DNA of 64,000 nt from Kribbella solani (GTDB lineage Bacteria; Actinomycetota; Actinomycetes; Propionibacteriales; Kribbellaceae), in assembly GCF_014205295.1 (NCBI RefSeq), contig NZ_JACHNF010000001.1, forward strand, positions 4,526,001 to 4,590,000, in the 5' to 3' direction. How positions within the stretch are numbered: the stretch's first letter is position 1; each line of letters begins with the position of its first letter. Both the position numbers and the translations under genes were made by a program. The notes under the pieces are model-generated. The model saw nothing but the letters and a program-made list of their open reading frames with translations, was not told the DNA's origin and ran no database searches. Shown here piece after piece: positions 35,712 to 44,785 of this stretch.

Positions 35712-37334
35712 TCAGGACCCGGTGACCGGAACGCTCGACGGCAGCACGGCGGCGAACTCGTCGCGCATCTTGTCACCGCCACCGGACTTCCACCGCTTCA
35801 GCGCGGCGTCGTACGCGTCCAGCTTCTGCCGGCCGGTGACGATGTCGATGATGGTGTCCCGGAACGCGGCGGTGATCTTCGGGCCGAGCTTGCTGCTGGT
35901 GTCGGAGTACGTGCCCGCGGTCGGATTCCGCATCGCGTACTTCAGCAGCTCCTGCTCGGTCGCGTAGATCTTCTTCGTGTCGTCCGGGAAGGCCGGGTTG
36001 AAGATCACGCTCTCCGGCGCGTTCATGATCTGCAGCGCGCTGACCAGACCCGGCGCCTGCTGCGTACCCGCCTTGGTCAGCACCGGGTTCTTGTTCGCGT
36101 CCAGCTGGTACTGCTGCCCCTGCACGCCGAAGTTCTTGACCAGGTACTCCTTGGTCCCGAACGGCGCGGACAGGTAGTCCATCAGCGCGAGCAGCTCGCG
36201 GATCCGGCCCTCGTCCGCCTTCTTGAACGGGGTGAACCCGACGGTGCCGTAGCCCATGTCGTACACCGGCTTGGCCTTGCCGTCGTGACCGAACGGGATC
36301 ATCGTGTCCACGAACAGCGTCGGGTCCAGGTTGCGGAAGTCGGCGGTCCCACGCGGACCGACCACCACCTGCGCGGCGATCTGGCCGTTGACGGTCTTCG
36401 GGGTGGCGTCGGCCAGGTTCAGGTCCGGGTAGAAGACCTTCGCGGCCCAGAGCTTCGCGGCGTACTCGACCGCGGCCTTGTAGTTGTCGGTCTCGTACAG
36501 GTGGGTGAGCGACCGGTCCTGGTTGACCCGCCAGGTGTTCGGCGCGCCGAACCATTCGCCGAACATGTGCAGCATGTTGATGATGGCCGGCTCGAGCGCG
36601 TAGTTCGTACCGTTGCTGAGCTCCTTGCACTTGGCAAAGAACTCGTCGGCGGTCCTGCACTGCAGGCCGCCGACCTTCGCCCAGGTCTTCGGGTTGCCCA
36701 TCATCACCTGGCCGAACGGCGTGGACGGGATCGGCGCGCCCCAGATCTTCCCGTTCACCACCGCGGTCCGCCACGAGGCCGGCTTCAGCGCGGCCAGGTT
36801 CGGGTACTCCAGCACCGCGTCACCGGACAGGTACGTGGTCAGGTCCTGGAACTTCGCCTCCAGCATCGGCCCGATGTTCGGGATGCCCTGGTTCGGCGGC
36901 AGCCACATCAGGTCCGGCAGCGAGTCGCTGGCGAGCAGCGTGGCGAACTTCTCCGGGTAGCCCGGGTCGGTGCCGATGGTCAGCCGCAGCTCGGCGCCGA
37001 GCGCCTGGTTCAGTGACTGCCACATCGGGTTGCTGCCCATCGGTGGCGGCGGCGTCGCGAACGTCTCCGTCAGCGCGGTGACCGCGTTCTTCAGCGGGGG
37101 CGCCTTGACGCTGGCGACCGCGTCCGCCGGGAACTTCAGGAAGCCGGGCTCCAGACCGGACTCGGCCCCGGGCAGATCCGGGCGCAAGCCCTCGAACGCC
37201 TTGTACGTCGGCAGCTTGAGTTCGCTGGATGCCTTCGCGCCTCCGCTCGACGCACCGCCGTCACCACAGGCCGCGAGGGTCGAACCCGCTACCGCCGCAC
37301 CGGTTACCTGCAGAAACCGCCGCCGACTGATCAT
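35712..37334 (-). CDS. Sugar-binding lipoprotein (Tat-exported, LplA-type)
   Basis: This 540-residue binding protein has a twin-arginine signal (MISRRRFLQVTGAAVAG) ending in lipobox LAAC with Cys23. The length and the segment GNPKTWAKVGG-x-QCRTADEFFAK place it with the large LplA-type oligosaccharide binders. I chose the ATG at 37334 with GGAG six bases upstream; the frame runs 12 codons further without a ribosome site. It is first in a minus-strand operon with two permeases, LacI, sulfatase and the APH-like gene. No ATPase gene is present. Confidence 0.93.
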   Translation of the reverse strand: MISRRRFLQVTGAAVAGSTLAACGDGGASSGGAKASSELKLPTYKAFEGLRPDLPGAESGLEPGFLKFPADAVASVKAPPLKNAVTALTETFATPPPPMGSNPMWQSLNQALGAELRLTIGTDPGYPEKFATLLASDSLPDLMWLPPNQGIPNIGPMLEAKFQDLTTYLSGDAVLEYPNLAALKPASWRTAVVNGKIWGAPIPSTPFGQVMMGNPKTWAKVGGLQCRTADEFFAKCKELSNGTNYALEPAIINMLHMFGEWFGAPNTWRVNQDRSLTHLYETDNYKAAVEYAAKLWAAKVFYPDLNLADATPKTVNGQIAAQVVVGPRGTADFRNLDPTLFVDTMIPFGHDGKAKPVYDMGYGTVGFTPFKKADEGRIRELLALMDYLSAPFGTKEYLVKNFGVQGQQYQLDANKNPVLTKAGTQQAPGLVSALQIMNAPESVIFNPAFPDDTKKIYATEQELLKYAMRNPTAGTYSDTSSKLGPKITAAFRDTIIDIVTGRQKLDAYDAALKRWKSGGGDKMRDEFAAVLPSSVPVTGS

Positions 37335-37373
37335 AGCTGCTCCAAGTTTCGAAGAAGTGCTCACTAACACTCA

Positions 37374-37387
37374 CTTAAACGTTAACC
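37374..37387 (-). promoter_or_regulatory. LacI-type operator upstream of the importer
   Basis: TTAAACGTTAA (37375-37385) is a near-palindrome with the central CG typical of LacI-family operators, in an AT-rich patch 40 bases upstream of the binding-protein start. The LacI gene of the same operon is the natural candidate to bind it. Confidence 0.5.
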
Positions 37388-37536
37388 CGGACGGTAAACC
37401 GAGGCTGCCACTTGGCGCAAGACACAGCCCACACCTGTACCGATTTTTTGGCTCCGCCAAAGGAACCAGCGACCGCGGGACTCGAGAACCCGCGGCCGCC
37501 GGCCGTCTTGCTACTTCGCTGCTAGTCAGCCTGTGG

Positions 37537-38394
37537 TCAGCACCGCACGATCAGCCCGGTGAGCGCGGTACAGGTCCGGCTCGCCTTGTCGTTCGTTGCC
37601 ACCGGGTCACTCGGTGAACTCGCCGTCCGTTGCGCCGTACCCGTCAGCGCACCCACCGTGAGCAGACCGGTGTCGGCAGTGATCGTCCGGGTCGTACTCG
37701 CACCACTCGCCAGCGACGCGATGTCACAGTTCACCGACCTGGACGTCCCCACCCGGGTACACGTCGTGCCCGCGTAGGTCAGGCCGGCCGGGTACGCGCC
37801 GACCACCCGGATCCCGGTCGCGTCGGCCGGGCCGTTGTTCTGTACGGTGATCGTGTACGTGATCCGCGCCGTGACCGTGCTCCGGACAGCGGCCGTCATC
37901 GATACCGCGAGGTCGGCCGCGGGCGGCGTGACCGGGGTGATCGTGATCGTCGGCCCGGAGAGGATCTCGAACGCGTAGTTGTCGGCCAGGAACTGGTGCC
38001 GCAGGATGAACGGCTCCGGCTTCGGGTTGTCCTTCACCCGCAGGGTCCACACCACCGTCCGGCTCTCCCCGGCCGGCACGTCACCGAACGACGCGCGGAA
38101 ATGCGCTCCCTCGGCAACAAAACAGTTCGCGCCCGTACAGCTGACCAGGTCCAGCCAGTCGGTCAGCGTCTGATCCTTCGCGTACAGCGCCGCCTTGGCG
38201 CCCTCGAAGGTGAAATCCGCGATGTTCGTCACGGTCTGCGTGACCGTGAACGTCTCCCCCGGACTCAAGGTCGTCTGACTGACCTGCACCGTGGTACTCG
38301 GCGGATCGTCCGCCGACGCCGCCACCGGTACGGCCAGCGACGCGCCGGCGATTCCCGTGATCAATGCAGCACGAAGCAACTTCCAGGCATGCAC
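37537..38394 (-). CDS. Secreted DUF11-domain protein
   Basis: This 285-residue extracellular protein has a Sec signal (about 1-28, ending PVAASA). Its N-terminal beta-sandwich starts at TVQVSQTTLSPGETFTVTQT. A C-terminal DUF11 Ig-like domain (about 158-270) contains ADLAVSMTAAV, ITYTITVQNNGPADATG and the usual LxxGxTYxG segment. Four or more Cys residues suggest disulfides. Such domains stalk or decorate cell surfaces. There is no sorting signal or membrane anchor, so it is probably released. Confidence 0.85.
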   Translation of the reverse strand: MHAWKLLRAALITGIAGASLAVPVAASADDPPSTTVQVSQTTLSPGETFTVTQTVTNIADFTFEGAKAALYAKDQTLTDWLDLVSCTGANCFVAEGAHFRASFGDVPAGESRTVVWTLRVKDNPKPEPFILRHQFLADNYAFEILSGPTITITPVTPPAADLAVSMTAAVRSTVTARITYTITVQNNGPADATGIRVVGAYPAGLTYAGTTCTRVGTSRSVNCDIASLASGASTTRTITADTGLLTVGALTGTAQRTASSPSDPVATNDKASRTCTALTGLIVRC

Positions 38395-38606
38395 GGCAAG
38401 CCCCCCATCCCCATGAGAATTGTCCCCACAACAACTGCCCCCACAGCCCGCCGACGGCGGTGCCAGCAGTATGTAAGTCCTCGCGGTAGGTGGTCAACCA
38501 CTCGCCCATCTACACGAATCCGTAATCAACCTTTCCCCGGGCCAGGCTGTCTCAGGGTGTGTGCCGCTCAACCGGAGCGGTACACCGATCAAGGGGGAAA
38601 CACGGC

Positions 38607-39203
38607 ATGAAGCGGTTCGGAATGATCACCGGGATGGCAGCACTGGCCGGCGCGGGCGCGCTGATGGTCGGCGGTGCCGTACCGAGTCAGGCGGCGGTTG
38701 CCTCAAGCAACAGCGTGAGCAGCTCTTCGGTGACGTACAAGACGCGCTACTTCAACCACTCCAGCGAGGGCTACCACGCGAGCGCGGTGCTGCCGTCGAC
38801 TTGGCGATCGGTCGTACTCGGTCCGTGGCAGCAGCGTTTCGACGACACCACGCACAACCGGATGATCCGGTTCAACACCTCGTACAACCCGAACCTCAGC
38901 ACCGTGACCGCGCTGAACCGGAAGATCGCCGCGCTGAAGAAGGGCACCCGCGGACTGCACCTCGTCGGTACGTCGACGGTGACGATGAAGTCCACCACCG
39001 GGCAAGGCCCGATGCGCGTCAGCACCGTCGTCTACACCTACCGCAGCGGCAAGGACACCCGCTGGGTCGCGACCCGGTACGTCGGCGTGGCCGGCACCAC
39101 GACCGCCGACACCGAGATCTCCACGGCCGGTTCGACCCGCGACGCGAAGCTGCTCGGCACCGTACTCAACAAGGCGACCGTTTCGCTGGCCCTGGCAGGC
39201 TGA
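38607..39203 (+). CDS. Secreted protein of unknown function
   Basis: I do not recognise this 198-residue protein. It has a Sec signal (about 1-29, ending VPSQAA) and a mature part with a beta-rich pattern (VTYKTRYFNHSSEGYHASAV then VVYTYRSGKDTRWVATRYVG). No Cys residues remain after the signal. AAGGGGG precedes the ATG. It diverges from the DUF11 gene, 212 bases away, and is followed by a strong terminator. The layout recalls small lipoprotein- or LpqN-like binding domains, but I would not assign one. Confidence 0.75.
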   Translation: MKRFGMITGMAALAGAGALMVGGAVPSQAAVASSNSVSSSSVTYKTRYFNHSSEGYHASAVLPSTWRSVVLGPWQQRFDDTTHNRMIRFNTSYNPNLSTVTALNRKIAALKKGTRGLHLVGTSTVTMKSTTGQGPMRVSTVVYTYRSGKDTRWVATRYVGVAGTTTADTEISTAGSTRDAKLLGTVLNKATVSLALAG

Positions 39204-39219
39204 CGCCCTTCAACTGCTG

Positions 39220-39268
39220 ACGCCAGTCGTGCTTTGAGGCTGAACAGAGCCTCGAGGCCGACTGGCGT
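39220..39268. terminator. Long intrinsic terminator hairpin
   Basis: The outer arms ACGCCAGTCG (39220-39229) and CGACTGGCGT (39259-39268) and the inner GAGGCT/AGCCTC arms (39236-39241 and 39248-39253) form a stacked hairpin followed by TTTGTC. It lies 16 bases after the secreted protein gene and before the converging cupin gene. Confidence 0.88.
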
Positions 39269-39297
39269 TTGTCATGCCCGGGGACGAGATGTGCCGG

Positions 39298-39627
39298 CTA
39301 GTGCAGCGCAACCGAGAGCAGGATGACGGCCGCGGTGCGGGCGTGGACGTCGTGGCGTTGAGGTGGGACCGCGACCAGGTCGCCGGCGTGCAGCTCGGCC
39401 TCCGCGTCGGCGGTTCGGAGCACCACCTCGCCGCGGAGGCACAACAGCGACGCGTCGCCCGGACTCTGGTGCTCGCCCAGCGTGCGGCCGGCGTCCAGGG
39501 CGATCAGCGTCTGCCGCAGTCGCGCGCCGGATCTGCCGTACACGGTCGTCGCGCTGCGGCCGCTCTCGCTGGCCGCCGCCGACTCCAGGTGACTCGCCGC
39601 CAGCTCATCGACTCGCAAGATCTCCAT
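39298..39627 (-). CDS. Cupin domain protein
   Basis: This 109-residue single-domain cupin has the motif-1 pattern GEHQSPGDASLLCLRGEV and motif-2-like PPQRHDVHARTAA, with His/Gln positions that could bind a metal. I use the ATG at 39627; a TTG one codon upstream is also in frame. It overlaps the VOC gene upstream by 23 bases, so the two are co-transcribed. The role is unknown; small cupins often handle small metabolites or redox chemistry. Confidence 0.82.
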   Translation of the reverse strand: MEILRVDELAASHLESAAASESGRSATTVYGRSGARLRQTLIALDAGRTLGEHQSPGDASLLCLRGEVVLRTADAEAELHAGDLVAVPPQRHDVHARTAAVILLSVALH

Positions 39628-40243
39628 CAATCGATGATGACACGGGCTCCCAGCGGAAACCGTCCGGGTCGGTGAAGTTTCCGCCGTCCGCGCTGAGCGC
39701 GATCCGGTGCGAACCGCTCCCGTCGGCCGGTACGCCGGCGTCCTTGGCCAGCGCCTTCCGCCCGTACAGCGCCAGCTTCACCGGACCGGTGCTGTCGAAC
39801 TCGACGTACTTGCGCCCGAAGCTCTTCGCTACCGTCAGCCCGTGCTCGACGTAAAACTTCTTGCTCACGGCAACATCCGTGCAGCCGAGCAGCAGCACGA
39901 CCGAGTCGATCGCCCGCGTCGCCGGTCCGGTGTCCTTCTTCTCCGAGGTGGCGATCTTCCAGATCGTGCCGTCGGGCGCCTGCAGCGTGCCGCCGTAGCC
40001 CCAGAACGACTTGGTGACCGGCTTGATCACGGTCGCGCCGGCACCGACCGCGCTCTCGAACAGGCTGGTCACCGTACTCGGCTGACCCACCGTCAGCGAC
40101 AAGGTGAATCCCCGGAAACCGGACGCCTCCGCGCCGGACTCCCGTACCCGAACCTGCTCCGCCAGCCCGAGGGCAGCTGACAGGAACCGCTCCGCCGCTG
40201 CCTTGTCCGCTACTTCCAGAACCACGCTGTCAAGAGTTGTCAT
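39605..40243 (-). CDS. VOC (glyoxalase-like) family protein, two domains
   Basis: This 212-residue protein has two vicinal-oxygen-chelate beta-alpha-beta-beta-beta units. The first starts TTLDSVVLEVADKAAAERFL (2-21) and includes GTLQAPDGTIWKIA. The second starts IDSVVLLLGCTDVAVSKKFY and ends NFTDPDGFRWEPV. Proteins of this class act in glyoxal detoxification, dioxygenation or drug binding. The metal ligands are only partly evident, so the activity is open. It overlaps the downstream cupin gene. Confidence 0.85.
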   Translation of the reverse strand: MTTLDSVVLEVADKAAAERFLSAALGLAEQVRVRESGAEASGFRGFTLSLTVGQPSTVTSLFESAVGAGATVIKPVTKSFWGYGGTLQAPDGTIWKIATSEKKDTGPATRAIDSVVLLLGCTDVAVSKKFYVEHGLTVAKSFGRKYVEFDSTGPVKLALYGRKALAKDAGVPADGSGSHRIALSADGGNFTDPDGFRWEPVSSSIDGDLASR

Positions 40244-40295
40244 GTCTTCAAGTTAGGCAGTCGCGGCGGCCGCCGCTTCTCGATTCCTGACCGCT

Positions 40296-41096
40296 TCAGC
40301 AGGACAGGGTCGCGAACCCGTATCCGCGTGCCGACAGCTTGGTCAGCGCCTGGTCCAGCCCCGCGACCGTCTGCGACCGGTTGCCGCCGCCGTCGTGCAT
40401 CAGGATGATCGCGCCCGGCCGCGCACCGGCCACCACCCGGTTGGCGATCGTCGTCGCGCCCGGCCGCTTCCAGTCGTTGGTGTCCACGTCCCACAGCACC
40501 TGCTGCATGCCGTCCCGCTTGATCTCCGCCTTCACCCGCGGGTTGGTCGCGCCGTACGGCGGCCGGAAGCACTTCGACTGAATCCCGTTCGCGACCTGCT
40601 CGTGCAACCGCGCCGGCGACAGCTTGGTCAGCTGCGGGTGCGAGACCGAGTGATTCCCGATCGCGTTACCGGCCGTACGCACCTCGTCGACCAGGTCCGG
40701 ATGCGCGTCCGCGTGTTCCGCGAGCATGAAGAACGTCCCGTGCGCGTTGTGTTTCGCCAGCACCGCAAGCACTTCCGGCGTCCAGCGCGGGTCCGGCCCG
40801 TCGTCGAAGGTCAGGTACACGACCTTCCCCTTCGCTTGCTCGACGGACTTCGTGCTGGCCGGCGTACTCACCGTCGCGCTGGGCTTACCCGACGCACTGG
40901 GCTTACCGGACGCACTGGGCTTACCGGACGCACTGGGCTGGCCGGACGAGGCCGCCGACGGGCTGGCCGAAGCGGTCCGCGGCGCCTGGGCCGCGCTGGC
41001 CTTCGCGCCACCGCCGGAAACGGCCGCATGCAGACTCCAGATCGCCACCGCGGCGCCGAGCGCGAGCACAATCGGCAACCTGATCTTCGTCCACAT
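40296..41096 (-). CDS. Polysaccharide deacetylase (carbohydrate esterase 4)
   Basis: This 266-residue secreted or membrane-anchored enzyme removes acetyl groups from a glycan such as peptidoglycan or chitin. All NodB motifs are visible: TFDDGP (96-101) with catalytic base Asp, His149 and His153 for the metal, RPPYG (178-182), DVDTNDW (203-209) and MHDGGGNRSQT (233-243). An N-terminal hydrophobic helix (about 6-26) is followed by a Ser/Pro/Lys-rich linker containing SASGKP repeats, a typical cell-wall spacer. Confidence 0.93.
   Translation of the reverse strand: MWTKIRLPIVLALGAAVAIWSLHAAVSGGGAKASAAQAPRTASASPSAASSGQPSASGKPSASGKPSASGKPSATVSTPASTKSVEQAKGKVVYLTFDDGPDPRWTPEVLAVLAKHNAHGTFFMLAEHADAHPDLVDEVRTAGNAIGNHSVSHPQLTKLSPARLHEQVANGIQSKCFRPPYGATNPRVKAEIKRDGMQQVLWDVDTNDWKRPGATTIANRVVAGARPGAIILMHDGGGNRSQTVAGLDQALTKLSARGYGFATLSC
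40873..40944. repeat. Four tandem 18-bp repeats in the deacetylase linker
   Basis: Four 18-base units, two of them identical (40891-40908 and 40909-40926), encode SASGKP-type units of the deacetylase linker. Copy number may vary in frame. Confidence 0.85.
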
Positions 41097-41149
41097 CTCC
41101 GAACCCCCAAGCTCGTCCCAGCAGCGCCTCTACAACCACACAAGACGCA

Positions 41150-42292
41150 CTAGAGCTGAGGAAAGTTGGTTTGGTGGTGGATGGGGCCGTCGAGGGTGGA
41201 GAGGGGGCGGCCGGCGCCGCCCCAGGTGGTGGCTATTATTTCGGCGGCGATGCTGATGGCGGTTTCTTCGGGGGTGCGGGCGCCCAGGTCGAGGCCGATC
41301 GGGCTGGAGAGGCGGGTCAGCTCCTCGTCGGTCAGTCCGGCTTCCTGGAGGCGTTTCAGGCGGTCGTCGTGCGTACGCCGGGAGCCCATCGCGCCGACGT
41401 ACGCGACCTCGGGCAGCCGGAGCGCGACCTCCAGCAGTGGTACGTCGAACTTCGGGTCATGAGTGAGTACGCAGATCGCCGTCCGCCCGTCGATCCGGCC
41501 GGCGGCTGACTCGGCCGCGAGGTAGCGATGCGGCCAGTCCACGACGACCTCATCCGCCGACGGGAACCTGGTCGCGGTCGCGAACACACCGCGGGCATCA
41601 CAGACCGTCACCCGGTAACCAAGGAACGACCCGACCCGGGCCACCGCGGCAGCGAAGTCGATCGCGCCGAAGACCAGCATCCGCGGCACCGGCGCGTACG
41701 ACGACACGAACACCCGCATGCCGGCACCACGCCGCTGCCCGTCCGGACCGTACTCGAGCGTCTCCGACCGCCCGTTCGCCAGCAACCCGCGTACGTCATC
41801 CACGACCGCGTCATCCATCCGGTCCGAGCCGAGCGTCCCGGTGATCGCGGCGCCTTCCGGGCGTACGACGATCCGGCGACCGACCCGCGCCGGATCCGGA
41901 TGCGCCACCACGGTCGCCACCGCGACCGGCCGCTGAGCCTCGATATCGGCCGCGATCTCACCCAGTTCCGGGTACGAGGAACGGTCCACGCGCTCCACGA
42001 ACACGTCCAGGATGCCGCCGCACGTCAGCCCGACCGCGAACGCCGACTCGTCACTCACGCCGTACCGCTGCAGCACGGGTTCACCCGAAGCGACGACCTC
42101 CTCACCGAGCTGATACACCGCCCCCTCGACGCACCCGCCGGACACACTGCCGACGGCCTCGCCGTCCGGCCCCACGAGCATGGCCGCGCCCGGCAGCCGC
42201 GGCGCGGACTTGAACGTCGCCACGACCGTTGCCATCGCCACCGGCTGGTCGGCGTTCCACCACTCCAGCAGCCGGTTCAGTACCTCACGCAT
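41150..42292 (-). CDS. xdhC: XdhC family molybdenum-cofactor maturation protein
   Basis: This 380-residue protein matches XdhC/CoxI, which sulfurates and inserts the molybdenum cofactor into xanthine-dehydrogenase-type enzymes. The N-terminal domain has GSVSGGCVEGAVYQ with conserved Cys54 and the TCGGILDVFVE motif. The C-terminal Rossmann-like domain opens at MLVFGAIDFAAAVARVG and includes VGAMGSRRTHDDRLKRL. The molybdenum hydroxylase it should serve is encoded at 51.2-54.8 kb in the same island. It is divergent from the MFS gene. Confidence 0.93.
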   Translation of the reverse strand: MREVLNRLLEWWNADQPVAMATVVATFKSAPRLPGAAMLVGPDGEAVGSVSGGCVEGAVYQLGEEVVASGEPVLQRYGVSDESAFAVGLTCGGILDVFVERVDRSSYPELGEIAADIEAQRPVAVATVVAHPDPARVGRRIVVRPEGAAITGTLGSDRMDDAVVDDVRGLLANGRSETLEYGPDGQRRGAGMRVFVSSYAPVPRMLVFGAIDFAAAVARVGSFLGYRVTVCDARGVFATATRFPSADEVVVDWPHRYLAAESAAGRIDGRTAICVLTHDPKFDVPLLEVALRLPEVAYVGAMGSRRTHDDRLKRLQEAGLTDEELTRLSSPIGLDLGARTPEETAISIAAEIIATTWGGAGRPLSTLDGPIHHQTNFPQL

Positions 42293-42437
42293 CGCGGATC
42301 ACTCCCTCAAACGGCTTCGGTCGCGCATAATGGCTGCTGTTCGGCGCGGTTCCTTCGCCTTCGCGAGGGCGCGCCGCCCCCGGCCGGGGCGTGGGTTCGG
42401 AAGCGCGGGCCGGGAGGAACTGTTCGAGGTTGCATCC

Positions 42438-43592
42438 ATGACCAACTCCGCGGCCGTACCGGTTCGCACCAGCCTGTGGCGGCTGCCCGCCGTCCGCCAG
42501 CTGGCCGTCCTGACCACGCTCGGCTTCTCGAGCTTCTTCCTGACCCTCGCGTCGCTGCCGTCGTACGCGGTCCGCGGCGGCACCGGCGCCGGATCGGCGG
42601 GCGCGGTGACCGCCGTGATGCTCGGCTGCACGGTCGCCGTCCAGGCGGTCGTGCCGTGGCTCGAACGCCGCCTGGGTACGCCGGTCCTGCTCGTGATCGG
42701 CCTGATCGCGCTCGGCGCCCCCGCGCCCCTCTACCTGCTCAGCGACAGCCTCGGCTGGCTGGCCGCGGTCTCGGCCGTACGCGGCGTGGGCTTCGCGATC
42801 CTGACCGTGATCGGCGCCCTGCTCAGTACGTCGGTGGCACCGGCCGATCGACGCGGTGAGGCGATCGGCGTGTACGGGTTGTGCATCGCGGTACCCAACC
42901 TGATCGCGATTCCGGCCGGCGCCGCGCTCACGTCGTCCGGCCGGTTCGGCTGGGTCGCCGTACTGGCCGCCGCGCCGCTGCTGGCGATCCCGTTCGTGCT
43001 GCGGCTCCGCCGCCGGACCGACGATTCCCCGCAAACCAGGTCCGCCGCCGGACCGGCCGTACGCTCCGCGAGTGGACCGGCCGTCGTGCTCCTGGTCGTG
43101 ATGCTCTCCGGCGGCGGCCTGCTGACCTTCCTGCCGATCGCCCGCCCGGACGGCTCGCTCGCCACCATCGCGCTGCTCGTACTCGGCCTGTGCGGCACCG
43201 TCAGCCGCTGGCGGGTGGGACCGATCCACGACCGGTTCGGCGGTCGCGGGCTGCAGCCGGCCATGCTTGCCGCCGGCATCGTTGGACTGGCCCTCGTTGC
43301 CATCGCGCTGCACGGTAACGGGCGTACGGCCGTGCTGCTGGCCGGCGTCGCGCTCTTCGGCATCGGCTACGGCGCGACCCAGAGCCTGACCCAGATCGCG
43401 GTGTTCGAACGGACGCCGCCGGAGCAGGCGGTGACCGCGAGCGCGGTCTGGAACACGGCCTTCGATGCCGGCACCGGGATAGGTGCCTACGGCATCGGAT
43501 TGCTCGCCGCGACCAGCCTGGAACTGCCCGGCACCTACCTGCTCTGCGCCGCCCTGCTGGTGCTGACCATCCCACTCACCAGGCGTCATTAG
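42438..43592 (+). CDS. MFS transporter
   Basis: This 384-residue protein has about 12 membrane helices of the major facilitator superfamily. The long central loop (RLRRRTDDSPQTRSAAGPAVRS) splits the two six-helix halves. I chose the ATG beginning MTNSAAVPVRTSLW, preceded by GAGG; a -10 hexamer CATAAT at 42326-42331 rules out the earlier starts. It diverges from xdhC and converges on the deaminase gene with a 4-base overlap. It probably moves a substrate or product of the surrounding pathway; direction is unknown. Confidence 0.87.
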   Translation: MTNSAAVPVRTSLWRLPAVRQLAVLTTLGFSSFFLTLASLPSYAVRGGTGAGSAGAVTAVMLGCTVAVQAVVPWLERRLGTPVLLVIGLIALGAPAPLYLLSDSLGWLAAVSAVRGVGFAILTVIGALLSTSVAPADRRGEAIGVYGLCIAVPNLIAIPAGAALTSSGRFGWVAVLAAAPLLAIPFVLRLRRRTDDSPQTRSAAGPAVRSASGPAVVLLVVMLSGGGLLTFLPIARPDGSLATIALLVLGLCGTVSRWRVGPIHDRFGGRGLQPAMLAAGIVGLALVAIALHGNGRTAVLLAGVALFGIGYGATQSLTQIAVFERTPPEQAVTASAVWNTAFDAGTGIGAYGIGLLAATSLELPGTYLLCAALLVLTIPLTRRH

Positions 43593-44785
43593 AACGGTAC
43601 GTCCGTCGTGGTGACCGTTTGTGCCACCAACTGTCCGCGGTGCCAGACGAGCCGATCGCCTGGCGCCCGGGCAATGGCATCACCGAGATCATCGGCGCCA
43701 AGGGCAACCAGCTCCGCGGGCGCACCGGCCACCAAGCCGCCGGCCGGCAGGCCCATCACCGTACGCGCCTCGGACCCGACCATGCCGGCCGCGTGCACTG
43801 GTTGCTGATGGCCCGCGGTCACCAGCAGCGACGCGATCTCCAACGGATCGCAACGGCCGACCAGGTTGAACGGGTCCCGCACGTTGTCCGACCCGGCCGC
43901 GACCTGAACCCCCGCGGCCCGCAGCGCGTCGATCGCGGTCAGCCCGCGCGGCTTGGCGCTCAGGACGTCCCGGCCCTGCAGGAACAGATTCGTCATCGGC
44001 AGCGTCACCACCGACATCCCGGCCGCGGCGACGGCGGCGGCGATCTCCTTGGCCTGCGAGTCAGGCAGCACACCAAGCGACACGCAATGCGCAGCCACCA
44101 CCCGGACACCACTCTCCAGCGCCCGCGCCGCGACCCGATCCAGCGTCACCGAGTCGAACGACTCGTCCACATGCAGATCGAGCTCGACCCCACGATCGAG
44201 CGCGACCTCCAGGCAGGACTCCAGCGCAAGGTCCGGATCGTCCTCCGAGAACGGATTCCCGCCAAGCTGATCCGCGCCCGCATCGAGCGCCCGGTGCAAC
44301 AACGCCCGATGCCCGGCCGCGCCACCATCCGGTACGCCGACATGCGCCACGATCTGCAGGTCGACGTACGCCGACACCTGCTCACGTACTTTCGCCAGCG
44401 CCTCGATCGCGGTCACGCCGGACAACCGCCCAGCGCCGATCTGACACCGTACGGCCGTGGTGCCGGCGGCAACGAACAACCGCAGCGCGCGCATCGCCCG
44501 GTCGGCGATCGCGTCGCCCTGCCGCATCGACGCGACCGCCGAGTACGAGGCCATCGCCCCTTGCAGATCACCGGTCTGATTGGCGGCCAGCCCGGCCGTG
44601 AACGCCTTGTCCAGATGGACATGTGGCTCGGCGAACGCCGGCAGCACCAGTCGGCCGTCCAGGTCGACCACCGCTTCACCAGGAAGCGGTGTCAACGTAC
44701 CCAGCTCGCCGATCAGATCGTCGACAATCCGAATGTCCACCCCTTGACCGTCGGCGCCCCGGCCGCCGCGCAACAGTTCGGTCAT
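43589..44785 (-). CDS. Cytosine-deaminase-like amidohydrolase
   Basis: This 398-residue metal-dependent hydrolase resembles cytosine deaminase and related N-heterocycle deaminases. Metal ligands are His55/His57 in EPHVHLDK, a His in ELDLHVDESFDS, a His in VVAAHC and an Asp in VAAGSDNVRDPF. The lead motif HVHLDK is typical of CodA-like enzymes. Its start overlaps the permease stop as ATGA, so it is the last gene of the importer operon and likely acts on what that importer brings in. Confidence 0.88.
   Translation of the reverse strand: MTELLRGGRGADGQGVDIRIVDDLIGELGTLTPLPGEAVVDLDGRLVLPAFAEPHVHLDKAFTAGLAANQTGDLQGAMASYSAVASMRQGDAIADRAMRALRLFVAAGTTAVRCQIGAGRLSGVTAIEALAKVREQVSAYVDLQIVAHVGVPDGGAAGHRALLHRALDAGADQLGGNPFSEDDPDLALESCLEVALDRGVELDLHVDESFDSVTLDRVAARALESGVRVVAAHCVSLGVLPDSQAKEIAAAVAAAGMSVVTLPMTNLFLQGRDVLSAKPRGLTAIDALRAAGVQVAAGSDNVRDPFNLVGRCDPLEIASLLVTAGHQQPVHAAGMVGSEARTVMGLPAGGLVAGAPAELVALGADDLGDAIARAPGDRLVWHRGQLVAQTVTTTDVPF

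Noticed and set aside
37446..37496. Intrinsic terminator after the DUF11 gene
   Set aside because: Hairpins such as TTTGGC-TCC-GCCAAA exist, but in the minus-strand transcript they are followed by A rather than T residues, so I did not call a terminator.
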